A DNA stretch of 50,571 bases, from the NCBI GenBank assembly GCA_944393725.1, contig CALYBC010000030.1, positions 1-50,571 of the forward strand, given 5' to 3'. The notes below the pieces were generated by a model. The model saw only the letters and a program-made list of their open reading frames with translations. It was not told the DNA's origin and searched no databases. The translations under genes were made by a program, and so were the position numbers. This document shows, piece by piece, positions 36,906-46,527 of this stretch; position 1 is the first letter of the stretch; each line of letters opens with the position of its first letter. The DNA is from an uncultured Alphaproteobacteria bacterium (GTDB lineage: Bacteria > Pseudomonadota > Alphaproteobacteria > RF32 > CAG-239).

Positions 36906-39900
36906 TGAGCGACCTAAGCCAACAAAAACAAGAACGCATAGCTATTGCCTCCGCCCAACAACGCAATGCCTCCGACCCCAAGTTTTCGGTCTGGGTAGAA
37001 GCTTCGGCCGGCACCGGCAAAACCAAAGTATTATCCGATAGAGTTTTAAGACTATTACTTTCCGGAGCCAATCCGTCAAAAATATTGTGTTTAACCTATA
37101 CTAAAGCCGCTGCGGTAGAAATGAGCAACCGCATAGCCTCCCGCCTAAGTTCATGGGCCGTTATGCCGGAAGAAAACTTAAAAGAAGAATTGTCTAAACT
37201 CTTAGGAATTAATGCCACCGCCATTGAATCTCAACTAACCGATACCGCCCGCCGTTTGTTTGCAATTTTACTGGATGTCCCCGGCGGATTAAAGATTCAA
37301 ACTTTTCATAGTTTCTGCGAAGCCATCCTAAAGAGGTTTCCGTTGGAGGCCAAAATATCTCCGTATTTTTCCATTATCGACGACCGTAGTGCCAAAGAAG
37401 CCATCAAAAATATCAAGCTTGATATTTTAAGAGGCAACACTTCCGCACGAGTAAAAGAAGCCATTGCCTATATTGCTGCCAACACCAGCGAATTCAGGTT
37501 TCCGCGAATAATGGATTCTATTACCTCTAACTACAATCACTTTGCTTTCTACCTGCAACAACACGGTGGTATAGATAATCTGATTAACCGTATTGCCTCT
37601 GTTTTGCAAATATCTACCCAAGATACTGCCGAAACCCAAATTGCCAAATTTTGGCAAGAAGCTCCGCTGGAAGACATCAAATACATTATTGAGGCCTATA
37701 GAGCTTCAGACAATGACAATCTTGCAAAGTTAGCTGTCGCAACGGCTCAAGCCGCCGAGAATAAAAATTTTGCCGATTATGCCGACATTTTTGTAAGCAA
37801 CGGCGAAATGAAAAAACGACTGACCGTAAAAAAGACCCGTACTGATTTTCCGCAAATAGAAGAAATCCTAGTAAGAGAAAGCAACCGCATTATCGTTTGC
37901 CAAAACATCTTAAAAAGCATATCCCTACTGCAGTCGACAACGGCAATTTTGGTTTTAAGCGTCGAGATTTTATCTCGCTACCAGCATTACAAAGATATCC
38001 ATTCGCAAATGGACTTCAACGACTTGCTCATGTTGACCAATCGCTTGCTGGCCACGCCCAAAGTTTCGGATTGGGTTTTATACAAACTCGACGGCGGTAT
38101 TGATAATATTTTGATAGACGAGGCTCAAGACACCTCTCCCGCCCAATGGTCGGTAATCAAATCTCTCACCGCGGAATTTTTCTCAGGGCTGGGAGCCAAA
38201 ACCGTCCAACCGACAATTTTTGTCGTTGGCGACCGCAAGCAATCAATTTATTCGTTCCAAGGCGCCGATCCGCAAGAATTTGCCAAAATGCACGATTATT
38301 TCAAATCCCGTGCCGGCGAATTTAGAGATGTAAATATGGAAGTCTCGTTCCGCTCCACTGCCGCCATTTTAGACATTGTCAACCAGGTATTTCTTGATGA
38401 CCGCGCCCGCAAAGGCGTTGCCGCAGACGGACAAAACATCGCCCACATTCCTTCTCGTATCGGAGATGGCGGCAGAGTAGAGCTTTGGTCTTTATGCGAA
38501 CCGGAGCCGGAGGACAAAAGCGATAAAGTATGGTATCCGCCGGTAGAACGCGTAAGTGCGATTTCACCTTCCACCATACTGGCTCAACAAATAGCCGAAA
38601 CCATAAAACAAAAAGTCAGTCGCAAAGAACTCCTACAATCTCAAGGCCGCCCCTTGCGTTACCGCGATTTTCTGATTTTGGTGCAACAAAGAACACCCTT
38701 TGTTGAAGAGCTGGTAAGAGCTTGCAAAAATGCCGGCGTTGCCATCACCGGCGTTGATAAGATAAAGCTTTCGGAACAAATTGTCGTAAGCGATTTGCTA
38801 GCTACAGCCAAATTTACATTATTACCCGCCGATGACTTAAATTTGTGTTGTGCTCTAAAATCGCCGTTATTTGCCCTTGATGATGACGATTTATTTGAGC
38901 TCTGCTACTTGCGCAAAGAAGCAAGCGTTTGGGAAAGACTTTGCCAAAACGACAAATACCAGACCGCACAAAATACTCTTCAAGAGCTTATCGAACTGTC
39001 TCAAAACACTCGCCCGTTCGAATTTTTCAATCATATCTTAAGCAAGCTTAACGGCCGCAACAAATTTGTTGCTCGCTTAGGCACCGAATGCGAAGACGCC
39101 ATTGATGAGCTTATCAACCTCACCATAAAATTCGAGCAAGAGCACATTCCCACACTGCAAACTTTTGTTGATTGGATGGAAACAGACGATGTCGAAATCA
39201 AACGCGATTTAGAGCAACCCAATCTCGACGCCGTCAGATTAATGACGGTTCATGGCTCCAAGGGACTGCAGGCTCCGATAGTAATTTTACCCGACACCGT
39301 AAGAGTCAAAAGCCTAAAAAAAGAAGCCGCTTTTCTTAAAGGCAATGATATATTACTCTACCCCTTAAGCAAAAACGAATATGACGAACATGCAATAAAG
39401 CTTATGGAAAAAGAGCAGGCGCTGAATCTTGAAGAATATCACCGTCTGTTATATGTTGCACTTACCAGGGCTGAAGAATGTCTCTGCGTGTGCGGATTTC
39501 GCAAAAAGAATGCACCTAAAGACCAATCCTGGTACGAGATATGCAAAACCGCCTTTTCCGAACTTGCCATACCTGTTGACGATAAACTAATCTACGAAGT
39601 CAAACAAGAAAACCAAGCCTCCTCTGCAAAAGACAAATCTGTTTTGTCACCAACTCCGTTGCCGACCCTTATCAATAAACCAGCTCCCGAGGAAGCACCT
39701 TTAGCTCGTCCCCTAACCCCGTCACATCAAGACGAAAGCAAGATTTCGGCACTTTCACCGCTTTTGGCAAGTAATGATGCGTTGCTCTATAACCGCGGTC
39801 GCCTCATTCACAAACTTTTGCAGTTTGTTCCCTCCGTCAGAGAGGATTCCAGAGGCAAGCTTATTACAGACTTTCTTAATAACCAAGCCCAAGAGCTTTC

Positions 39901-40249
39901 CGATGAGGCCAAACAACAAATTGCAAACGAAATTTTATCTCTCATTTCATCACCGCAATTTGCCCCGCTGTTTAGCTCTCAATCGTCAGCCGAAGTTTCA
40001 ATTATGGGCGAGGTAGACGGCCGCATCATAAACGGACAAATCGACCGCTTGGTAGTAATGCCCGACAAGGTCATGATAATTGACTACAAGACCAATCGTC
40101 CGGCCGCCCAAAGCCTTGCCGAAGTACCTCTGGCATACATCAAACAAATGCAAGCATATAAACAATTAATAAGCCGCATCTACCCAAGCCAAATTGTTGA
40201 AACCTATATTTTATGGACCAATACCGCCCAAATAATGAAAATTGAATAA
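36905..40249 (+). CDS. addA: Double-strand break repair helicase-nuclease AddA
   Basis: AddA is the motor and nuclease subunit of AddAB. Helicase motifs are in order: EASAGTGKTKVLSDRV (Walker A, residues 32-47), CLTYTKAAAVEM, QTFHSFCEAIL, LIDEAQDTSPAQW (Walker B), GDRKQSIYSFQGADP, VSFRSTAAILD, RLMTVHGSKGLQAPIVIL and RLLYVALTRAEECL. The C-terminal nuclease shows RGRLIHKLLQF, GQIDRLVV and IIDYKTNRP. Length 1114 is typical. A proline-rich linker at about 910-950 joins helicase to nuclease. RecBCD is not seen. Confidence 0.95.
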   Translation: MSDLSQQKQERIAIASAQQRNASDPKFSVWVEASAGTGKTKVLSDRVLRLLLSGANPSKILCLTYTKAAAVEMSNRIASRLSSWAVMPEENLKEELSKLLGINATAIESQLTDTARRLFAILLDVPGGLKIQTFHSFCEAILKRFPLEAKISPYFSIIDDRSAKEAIKNIKLDILRGNTSARVKEAIAYIAANTSEFRFPRIMDSITSNYNHFAFYLQQHGGIDNLINRIASVLQISTQDTAETQIAKFWQEAPLEDIKYIIEAYRASDNDNLAKLAVATAQAAENKNFADYADIFVSNGEMKKRLTVKKTRTDFPQIEEILVRESNRIIVCQNILKSISLLQSTTAILVLSVEILSRYQHYKDIHSQMDFNDLLMLTNRLLATPKVSDWVLYKLDGGIDNILIDEAQDTSPAQWSVIKSLTAEFFSGLGAKTVQPTIFVVGDRKQSIYSFQGADPQEFAKMHDYFKSRAGEFRDVNMEVSFRSTAAILDIVNQVFLDDRARKGVAADGQNIAHIPSRIGDGGRVELWSLCEPEPEDKSDKVWYPPVERVSAISPSTILAQQIAETIKQKVSRKELLQSQGRPLRYRDFLILVQQRTPFVEELVRACKNAGVAITGVDKIKLSEQIVVSDLLATAKFTLLPADDLNLCCALKSPLFALDDDDLFELCYLRKEASVWERLCQNDKYQTAQNTLQELIELSQNTRPFEFFNHILSKLNGRNKFVARLGTECEDAIDELINLTIKFEQEHIPTLQTFVDWMETDDVEIKRDLEQPNLDAVRLMTVHGSKGLQAPIVILPDTVRVKSLKKEAAFLKGNDILLYPLSKNEYDEHAIKLMEKEQALNLEEYHRLLYVALTRAEECLCVCGFRKKNAPKDQSWYEICKTAFSELAIPVDDKLIYEVKQENQASSAKDKSVLSPTPLPTLINKPAPEEAPLARPLTPSHQDESKISALSPLLASNDALLYNRGRLIHKLLQFVPSVREDSRGKLITDFLNNQAQELSDEAKQQIANEILSLISSPQFAPLFSSQSSAEVSIMGEVDGRIINGQIDRLVVMPDKVMIIDYKTNRPAAQSLAEVPLAYIKQMQAYKQLISRIYPSQIVETYILWTNTAQIMKIE

Positions 40250-40340
40250 ATACAGGATTTTTTGGATAAAAAACTTTATTTATAAAAAATTTATCACTAT
40301 ATTATAGTAAACAATGCTTTTTTTAATGAAAGGAAAAATC

Positions 40341-40652
40341 ATGCTATCAATCAAAGATTCCGATTTTGAATCCGAAGTTCTTAACTCTTCTGGCTTGGTT
40401 TTGGTAGATTTCTGGGCCGAATGGTGTGGTCCTTGCCGCCAACTTTTGCCAACCATGGAAGAAATTTCGCAAGAAATGCCCAATGTTCGCATATTTAAGA
40501 TGAATGTTGATGAAGCACCAATTACTCCGTCAAACTATGGTCTGAGAAGCATCCCTTCACTATTGCTGTTTAAGGACGGGAAATTGGTAGACACCAAAGT
40601 AGGACTGCAGCCCAAATCGGCTCTTACCTCTTGGCTTAACAGCTACATCTAG
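40341..40652 (+). CDS. trxA: Thioredoxin
   Basis: Cytoplasmic disulfide reductase. VDFWAEWCGPCRQLLPTMEEIS carries the WCGPC redox site (Cys at residues 30 and 33 or so), followed by MNVDEAP, and the cis-Pro in SIPSLLLFKDG. Start at 40341 follows GAAAGGAAAAATC; the frame is open upstream to 40314 but without a ribosome site. Length 103 is normal. Own terminator follows. Confidence 0.95.
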   Translation: MLSIKDSDFESEVLNSSGLVLVDFWAEWCGPCRQLLPTMEEISQEMPNVRIFKMNVDEAPITPSNYGLRSIPSLLLFKDGKLVDTKVGLQPKSALTSWLNSYI

Positions 40653-40653
40653 T

Positions 40654-40683
40654 AAAAAGCTCCGCAAAGACGGAGCTTTTTTT
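40654..40683. terminator. Bidirectional terminator of trxA and the chromate-type transporter genes
   Basis: An 11-bp perfect stem AAAAAGCTCCG/CGGAGCTTTTT with loop CAAAGA is followed by TTT. It overlaps the last codon region of the convergent transporter gene. Confidence 0.88.
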
Positions 40684-41200
40684 ATAACTTCAAAACTATT
40701 CCGATTATTGCCGCCAGACATAGATATACAATAGGACTTTGCTTCCAAAGCCTCATCATCATGAGCAACCCGACAAATACCAATATCTCCAAACTTCCGG
40801 TAATAGATATTTTGGCCACCTGCAAGCCGGCGTAAAGTATTAATGCCAACACTGCCGGCCTGATTCCGCTCAAAACATTATGTACTCTGACATTACAACT
40901 ATATTTGCTCATCATCTTGGCGACCATAATCATTATAATCACTGATGGCAACACCAAACCAAATGTTGCGATAATTCCGCCCATAACACCGGCGGCATTA
41001 AATCCGGCAAAAGTAGCCATATTAACACCGATAGGCCCCGGAGTAGACTCAGACACCGCAATCATATTGGTTAATTCTGCCTTAGAAAACCAATCATACC
41101 TATCAGTTAAATCAAACAAAAACGGTACGGTAACCAATCCTCCGCCGATGGCAAACAACCCGATTTTAAAAAATTCCGCCCATAACAACAAATAGGTCAT
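40682..41200 (-). CDS. Short-chain chromate-transporter-family membrane protein, second half
   Basis: A CHR-domain protein of 172 residues with about five to six membrane helices. The family signature lies in FFKIGLFAIGGGLVTVPFL near the N-terminus and ESTPGPIGVNMATFAGF. Single-domain CHR proteins usually work as heteromeric pairs, and the partner is directly upstream with a 4-nt overlap. Chromate export is the named family activity; whether that is the physiological substrate is unknown. Confidence 0.85.
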   Translation of the reverse strand: MTYLLLWAEFFKIGLFAIGGGLVTVPFLFDLTDRYDWFSKAELTNMIAVSESTPGPIGVNMATFAGFNAAGVMGGIIATFGLVLPSVIIMIMVAKMMSKYSCNVRVHNVLSGIRPAVLALILYAGLQVAKISITGSLEILVFVGLLMMMRLWKQSPIVYLCLAAIIGIVLKL

Positions 41201-41739
41201 TTTCTAATCCTCTTAATCTCGCCAGCGGCCAAAGCCACCATACCGGCCAAAAGCACCAGCAGTACAGCCGAAACATCCAACCACACCAACAAAATCATAG
41301 CTGTAATAAATATAGTTGCCGCAAAATAATTATTAAGATTTTTCTTTGCCAAATCATATACCACATCTGCAATCAATGCCGCCACACAAACTCTGATACC
41401 GGCAAAAGCATAAGCCACATAACGGTTGTCGGTAAATTTTTGCAAAACCGAAGCCAGTAAAGTGATTATAATTACCGAAGGCAAGACAATACCCAAAGTA
41501 GTGGCAACGGCACCCCATATTTTCTTTTGTTGGTATCCGATATAAGTCGCCACATTAATTGAGATAATCCCCGGAGTACATTGCCCGATAGAATACAAAT
41601 CCAATAACTCTTGTTCGGTAACGAATTTGCGTTTTTCCACTACCTCAGCTCTCAGCAACGGCAACATTGCATACCCTCCGCCAAAAGTAAACAGTCCGAT
41701 TTTAAAAAACAGGCCGAATAAATTCCAAAGTTCTTTCAT
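41197..41739 (-). CDS. Short-chain chromate-transporter-family membrane protein, first half
   Basis: 180-residue CHR-domain protein with GLFFKIGLFTFGGGYAMLPLLRAEVVEK at the N-terminus and SIGQCTPGIISINVATYIGYQQKK. It forms the first gene of the CHR pair. The gene follows the MCE operon by 15 nt on the same strand, so it may be co-transcribed with it, though a functional link is not evident. Confidence 0.85.
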   Translation of the reverse strand: MKELWNLFGLFFKIGLFTFGGGYAMLPLLRAEVVEKRKFVTEQELLDLYSIGQCTPGIISINVATYIGYQQKKIWGAVATTLGIVLPSVIIITLLASVLQKFTDNRYVAYAFAGIRVCVAALIADVVYDLAKKNLNNYFAATIFITAMILLVWLDVSAVLLVLLAGMVALAAGEIKRIRK

Positions 41740-41754
41740 TTTTTACTTTCTTTT

Positions 41755-42330
41755 TTACAATTTGCTCAACGCCATTGCAACATCTTGGCTCATCATTTCA
41801 AGCAAAGTGCTTTCTGCCTCAACGAATTCAGAAAAATTTTCACCAACCGGCAACTCTTTGCCAAATTTTTGTTGTTTGACAATTTTGCCGCTGCTATCAA
41901 CAACTGACCACCAGGCCTGTAATACGGCCTTCTGCCCCCAGATAAAGTCCATTCTGACGACTTGTACTTCTACCAACCAATTAAACTCTTCGCTCAACAA
42001 GACTTTTGACTTCACCATCGAGTTTGGTAAATACAAAGACAAATCTGCGGCAATTGCTCTTTGGGTCATATCATCAAGATCTTCCCCCCACCGCTCGGTC
42101 TCGCTTACCTTCATCTGTGGATTTTGCTTTTCAAACACCACCATTTGCGGTCTATCAAGATAATCCGGCATTAAAACGGTATCAACCCCGACATTGAGCT
42201 TTTTCATGCTTACCGGTTTGACTTCTTCTTTATCCGGAATCATCAAATTATAAAAGGTGCTTTGTTGAGTATAACCGCCGAAACAGCCGCCTAATAGAAC
42301 TAAGATTGCAAGTAATGATATTTTTTTCAT
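41755..42330 (-). CDS. PqiC/ABC-transport auxiliary lipoprotein
   Basis: A lipoprotein with a clear lipobox LLGGC (Cys at residue 16) and the ABC_trans_aux-like pattern: TFYNLMIPDK, LNVGVDTVLMPDYLDRPQMVVFEK and ERWGEDLDDMTQRAIAADLSLYLP. Related PqiC-type lipoproteins sit in the outer membrane and work with MCE proteins. Length 191. It follows mlaD by 3 nt. A mixed system is implied: Mla-like permease, ATPase and MCE protein combined with a Pqi-type lipoprotein, an arrangement common in alphaproteobacteria. Confidence 0.85.
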   Translation of the reverse strand: MKKISLLAILVLLGGCFGGYTQQSTFYNLMIPDKEEVKPVSMKKLNVGVDTVLMPDYLDRPQMVVFEKQNPQMKVSETERWGEDLDDMTQRAIAADLSLYLPNSMVKSKVLLSEEFNWLVEVQVVRMDFIWGQKAVLQAWWSVVDSSGKIVKQQKFGKELPVGENFSEFVEAESTLLEMMSQDVAMALSKL

Positions 42331-42333
42331 TTT

Positions 42334-43089
42334 TTACCTCTTCCCTTTGATTAATGCTTCCGGGTGTTGTTCCAAGTAATCAGTAAGATTTTGCAAAGAA
42401 CGCGCTGCTTTACTGATATTTATGGTAGCGGTATTTATATTGTCCAAAAGCTCACTTGAAGCACCGCGATTTTTGGTTATTGCCTTGTCAAGATTAGTAA
42501 TAATTCGATTTATATCCGGCATACTCTGATTCAATCCCTTGAAAAAGTCATTAAAATTTTTGACTCCTTCGGCCAGAGGAATTTTTTGCAAACCGCGAGA
42601 CAACTCACCCAAAGCCGACAGCACGGTAGGAATCTCCAGATATTTAGTATTATCATGATAATTCATTGGCGTGTCGGGCAGCATTTGCAATTCAATCATC
42701 AACTGTCCGGTAACATAGCTCTGGGTAGCCAACCTTGCTCGCAAACCTTTTTGCACCAAAGCACTCAACACTTCTTTTCCGGTTTTATGACTGATTTTAC
42801 TATTAATACCCGAGGTATTCATTTTAGCATAAACCGGAATGCTAAATCCCAAAGTATCGGTATCGGCAATAATATCAATTTTAGTCACTTCCCCGATTTT
42901 AACTCCCTTTAATACGACCGGAGATCCAACCCCCAAGCCATTGATTGACTCCTCAAAATACATTACCACCTGACTGTTGTCACCGCCAAACACCTTGTTT
43001 TTCAGCAATGACAAAACAATCAAAGCAAACAAGGCAATAGCAGCCAACAAAAAAAGTCCGATAAGTTTTCGGTTAGGTTGATTAGCCAT
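42334..43089 (-). CDS. mlaD: MCE-domain (MlaD-like) periplasmic lipid-binding protein
   Basis: 251 residues with one N-terminal membrane helix (IGLFLLAAIALFALIVLSLL) and an MCE domain at about 38-115 (MYFEESINGLGVGSPVVLKGVKIGEVTKI, RARLATQSYVTGQLMIELQM). A helical C-terminal region follows. MCE proteins form hexameric rings that pass phospholipids across the periplasm. Its start overlaps the stop of the ATPase gene by one base. Confidence 0.92.
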   Translation of the reverse strand: MANQPNRKLIGLFLLAAIALFALIVLSLLKNKVFGGDNSQVVMYFEESINGLGVGSPVVLKGVKIGEVTKIDIIADTDTLGFSIPVYAKMNTSGINSKISHKTGKEVLSALVQKGLRARLATQSYVTGQLMIELQMLPDTPMNYHDNTKYLEIPTVLSALGELSRGLQKIPLAEGVKNFNDFFKGLNQSMPDINRIITNLDKAITKNRGASSELLDNINTATINISKAARSLQNLTDYLEQHPEALIKGKR

Positions 43090-43844
43090 TATTTTTTACC
43101 TCCGCTCAAGAAATGCAACACATTTTTATTAGGTGGATTTTTCAACAACTCTTTAGGATTACCGTAAGCCGAGATTGTTTTCATCTCGGCATCAAGGAAT
43201 ATTGAATCTTTGCCAATAGCAAAAATAGAACTCAATTCATGAGTAATAATAACAATAGTTGTTCCTAAACTTTTGTTAATCTCCAAAATCAAATCATCCA
43301 ACAATTTTGAACTCACGGGGTCAAGTCCGGCCGATGGCTCGTCAAAATACAATATATCAGGATCAAGAGCCAAAGCTCTCGCCAATCCGGCTCTTTTTTT
43401 CATACCGCCGGAAATTTCGGCAGGATAGAAATCTTCATACCCCTTCAACCCCACCAAAGCCAACTTAAAAGCAACCAAATCTTTGATTAACTCAGCAGAA
43501 TAGTTGGTATATTGCTGTAGCGGCATAGCCACATTTTCGGCCAAAGTCATTGAGGAAAATAATGCGCCGCTCTGATATAAAATACCGCAATTTTGCATAA
43601 TTTTCTTTTTTTGTGCCTGCTCGGCATTATCAAAGCGCACACCGTCGATCCAAATTTTTCCTTTATCCACTGCTTTTAAGCCGGTCAACAATCGCAACAA
43701 ACTACTCTTACCGCAACCGGAGCCGCCCATTATAATAAAGATATCGCCGTTTTTTATTTCAAAGTTCAAATTTTGCATCAGCACATTTGAACTATATGCA
43801 ATATTAAGACCCTCGGCTTTTATTTTAACATTATCGTTTATCAT
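43089..43844 (-). CDS. mlaF: MCE-transport ABC ATPase (MlaF-like)
   Basis: ATP-binding subunit powering lipid transport. Walker A in IIMGGSGCGKSSLLRLLTG (residues 34-52), Q-loop in NCGILYQSGALFSSM, signature ISGGMKKRAGLARALALDPD, Walker B ILYFDEPSAGLDPVSS and the H-loop VIITHELSSI. Length 251. It overlaps the permease gene by 4 nt. Confidence 0.94.
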   Translation of the reverse strand: MINDNVKIKAEGLNIAYSSNVLMQNLNFEIKNGDIFIIMGGSGCGKSSLLRLLTGLKAVDKGKIWIDGVRFDNAEQAQKKKIMQNCGILYQSGALFSSMTLAENVAMPLQQYTNYSAELIKDLVAFKLALVGLKGYEDFYPAEISGGMKKRAGLARALALDPDILYFDEPSAGLDPVSSKLLDDLILEINKSLGTTIVIITHELSSIFAIGKDSIFLDAEMKTISAYGNPKELLKNPPNKNVLHFLSGGKK

Positions 43845-44947
43845 ATACCTAGCGCCTCAAGAATTGATGTCAAAATTCCGGTAGCCACAATCATAATCAC
43901 AATAGAAGAGACTACGGCTTTGGTAGTTGCCCAACCGACACTGTCAGCATTTCTGCCACAATTTATCCCGTAATAGCATCCGCAACAAGATATAATTATG
44001 CCATACATAAAACCGTGAAATATCCCGACCAAAAAATTAGCCAACTGAAATGCTTTAAGTGAATATATCCAATACTGCGGAGCCGAGATATCCAACATCA
44101 AAATAGCCACCGTGGCACCGCCAATCATCCCCATAATATCGGCCCACATCGTTAAGAATGGCATTGTAATAATAAGGCTCAACATCCTTGGCAGCACCAA
44201 AAAGTCAGTTACCGGAAGCCCCATCGTTTTCAAAGCATCGACCTCTTCGTTAACCTGCATTGTACCGATTGTTGCGGCATAAGAAGCACCTGTTCTGCCG
44301 GCCATAATAATACCGGCCATAATTGCCCCCATAATTCTGGTCATGCCTATGGCCACCAACGAGGCAATATAGATTTGTGCACCAAACATTTTAAGCTGCA
44401 AGGCGCCGACAAAAGCCAATATCAAACCGACCATAAAGCTTACCAGCGAAACAATACCGACGGCTTTATATCCGCAATCAGCCAAAGCAAATTCAAAATC
44501 CACGCTCCGCATCACGGCTCTGCCGGTAAAAAAACGCCCCAGAGATTTCACCGTATCGCCTAAAAAATCCCAAGATTTTTTGATTCCGTCAAATATCTGC
44601 AGTCCGCTCTCACCCAAATTTTCAAGAAAGCCCCACTTTTTACCTTCATTTGCTTTAGGCTTTCGATCCACAGTCAAGGCAAGAGTTATCAAATTTTGCA
44701 TATCATGCGGTAAATTTTGGGTATTGACTTCAATATTTCTCTCTCTTGCTTGCAAAATAATTTGATAAAAAGCTGCTGCAATACAAGAATCCCAATTTTT
44801 TAGATTATCACCCTCAAAAATCAACTTGCCGGACTTTTCCATACTTTGCGTCAATGCGTCAATTTGCTCTTGATTGTCATAACCACGCAAATCACCATCT
44901 GCAGTAATCGTCAATATCTTTTGTTTAAGCAAAAAATCCAAAGCCAT
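43841..44947 (-). CDS. mlaE: MCE-transport permease with N-terminal STAS-like domain (MlaE-like)
   Basis: 368 residues. Residues 1-95 resemble a STAS domain (LTITADGDLRGYDNQEQIDALTQ, LKNWDSCIAAAFYQ). The rest is a MlaE permease with five or so helices and the family stretch MAGRTGASYAATIGTMQVNEEVDALKTMGLP. It starts the operon mlaE-mlaF-mlaD-lipoprotein. In E. coli the STAS partner MlaB is separate; here it is fused to the permease. The ribosome site is weak. Confidence 0.92.
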   Translation of the reverse strand: MALDFLLKQKILTITADGDLRGYDNQEQIDALTQSMEKSGKLIFEGDNLKNWDSCIAAAFYQIILQARERNIEVNTQNLPHDMQNLITLALTVDRKPKANEGKKWGFLENLGESGLQIFDGIKKSWDFLGDTVKSLGRFFTGRAVMRSVDFEFALADCGYKAVGIVSLVSFMVGLILAFVGALQLKMFGAQIYIASLVAIGMTRIMGAIMAGIIMAGRTGASYAATIGTMQVNEEVDALKTMGLPVTDFLVLPRMLSLIITMPFLTMWADIMGMIGGATVAILMLDISAPQYWIYSLKAFQLANFLVGIFHGFMYGIIISCCGCYYGINCGRNADSVGWATTKAVVSSIVIMIVATGILTSILEALGI

Positions 44948-44984
44948 TGGTCAAACTTTATTTAAGGATTAAAAACATACACAT

Positions 44985-45013
44985 ACTATATAAACACTAT
45001 TTTAAAAAAGCAA
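44985..45013 (-). promoter_or_regulatory. Promoter of the MCE operon
   Basis: Minus strand: TTGCTT (45008-45013), a 17-nt spacer, TATAGT (44985-44990). The leader to mlaE is about 32 nt. Confidence 0.55.
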
Positions 45014-45046
45014 GCCCGCAAAAAACAACTAATTTTGCAAATTATC

Positions 45047-45074
45047 AAACAAGAGGCTAAAAAGCCTCTTGTTT
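45047..45074 (-). terminator. Terminator of glyS
   Basis: An 11-bp stem AAACAAGAGGC/GCCTCTTGTTT with loop TAAAAA directly after the glyS stop. The U-tract is partly in the stem, so strength is uncertain. Confidence 0.75.
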
Positions 45075-46439
45075 TTACTCATTAAAATAGTTTCTCAGAT
45101 AGTCTCTCAAATCAGCTGTATTAACTCTGATTTGCTGCATGGTATCTCTGTCACGAATAGTAACCGATTCCGGTTGGTTTTCAATTGTTTCAAAATCAAC
45201 GGTCAAACACAACGGAGTACCGATTTCATCGTGTCTGCGATATGCCTTACCTATATTTCCGGTATTTTCCAAAGCCACTCTTCCAATCCCCAATTTAAGA
45301 AGGTTTTGCTTAATTTCATGACATTTGGCCATAATCTGTTCATTATTTTTCTTCAACGGTATTACGGCAACCTTAATTGGAGCTAAGTGTTTTTTTAATT
45401 TCAAGACGATACGAGAGTTGCCAGCACCCAAATCTTCCTCGGTATAAGCTTCGGTCATTACCGCCAACACACCGCGGTCAACCCCCATTGATGGTTCAAT
45501 TACAAATGGTACGACCCATTTATTATTATCGTCCATAATGCACAATTTCTGTGTAGATTCCTTATTTTCATGACACTTTGAAGTAAGGTTCATCTCCTCC
45601 TGTGCCTTGGTATGATTTCCCAAATCATAATCGGTGCGGTTAGCAATACCTTCCAGCTCTTCCATTCCGTGCGGAAATCTATACTCAATATCATAACAAG
45701 CTTTGGCATAGTGAGCCAAATCTTCTTTAGGAGTGGTATAGATATTAATATTTTCGCGTTTTAAGCCTTGTTGTTCCCACCATTTAATGCGTTCTTCTTT
45801 CCAAATTTCGTGCCATTTTTCGTCTTCTCCCGGCATAACAAAATATTCTAACTCGGCTTGCTCAAATTCTCTCACCCGAAAAATAAAGTTTCTCGGAGTA
45901 ATTTCATTTCTGAAAGATTTGCCTATTTGCGCAATACCAAACGGCAGTTTACGTGAAGTTGCATCTACCACATTCCTAAATTGGGTAAATATGGCCTGAG
46001 CGGTTTCGGGACGCAAATACCCGAAAGAAGAACCATCGTCCACCGGACCGATATTGGTTTTAAACATCAAATTAAACGGTCTTGGTTCTGTCAATTCCGT
46101 AGAACCGCAATTCGGACATTTACCATCCTTAATATGGTCGGCTCTAAAGCGACCTTTACATTTTTTACAATCCGTCATCGGGTCAGAAAAAGTATCTTCA
46201 TGGCCGGAATAATGCAACACCTTCTGATTAGTGAGAATGGCGGCATCAAGCCCTTCAACATCATCTCTTTCATATACCATAGCCCGCCACCAAGCTGCTT
46301 TAAGATTGTTTTTAAGCTCAACACCAAGCGGACCATAATCATACACGCCTTGCAAACCGCCGTAAATATCGGCATTCTGGAAAATAAACCCTCTGCGTTT
46401 GCACAAAGACACCAACTGGTCCATAGAAGTAGCAACCAT
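45075..46439 (-). CDS. glyS: Glycyl-tRNA synthetase, homodimeric (alpha2) type
   Basis: It charges tRNA-Gly. This is the class IIA single-chain type, not the alpha/beta GlyQ-GlyS heterotetramer found in most Proteobacteria. The sequence shows [23 protein letters not shown] at the N-terminus, a zinc ribbon [14 protein letters not shown] at about 92-117, motif 2 [23 protein letters not shown], motif 3 [14 protein letters not shown], and an anticodon-binding domain starting at [10 protein letters not shown]. Length 454 suits this type. ATG 46439 has AGAGGG upstream. Replacement by horizontal transfer is a plausible inference. Confidence 0.95.
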   Translation of the reverse strand: MVATSMDQLVSLCKRRGFIFQNADIYGGLQGVYDYGPLGVELKNNLKAAWWRAMVYERDDVEGLDAAILTNQKVLHYSGHEDTFSDPMTDCKKCKGRFRADHIKDGKCPNCGSTELTEPRPFNLMFKTNIGPVDDGSSFGYLRPETAQAIFTQFRNVVDATSRKLPFGIAQIGKSFRNEITPRNFIFRVREFEQAELEYFVMPGEDEKWHEIWKEERIKWWEQQGLKRENINIYTTPKEDLAHYAKACYDIEYRFPHGMEELEGIANRTDYDLGNHTKAQEEMNLTSKCHENKESTQKLCIMDDNNKWVVPFVIEPSMGVDRGVLAVMTEAYTEEDLGAGNSRIVLKLKKHLAPIKVAVIPLKKNNEQIMAKCHEIKQNLLKLGIGRVALENTGNIGKAYRRHDEIGTPLCLTVDFETIENQPESVTIRDRDTMQQIRVNTADLRDYLRNYFNE

Positions 46440-46464
46440 ATTAACCCTCTTTATATTTTATAAA

Positions 46465-46493
46465 TTAAAAATTAACTTCTACAGTTTTATAAT
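46465..46493 (+). promoter_or_regulatory. Promoter of the HAD phosphatase gene
   Basis: TTAAAA (46465-46470), a 17-nt spacer and a perfect TATAAT (46488-46493), 34 nt before the start codon. Confidence 0.5.
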
Positions 46494-46527
46494 GATAAAC
46501 TTGAAAAAGCAAGCGGAGATATAAAAA

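Noticed and set aside
40682..41739. A frameshifted single chromate transporter gene
   Set aside because: Both halves have their own starts and full CHR signatures with a 4-nt overlap, as in natural short-chain pairs.
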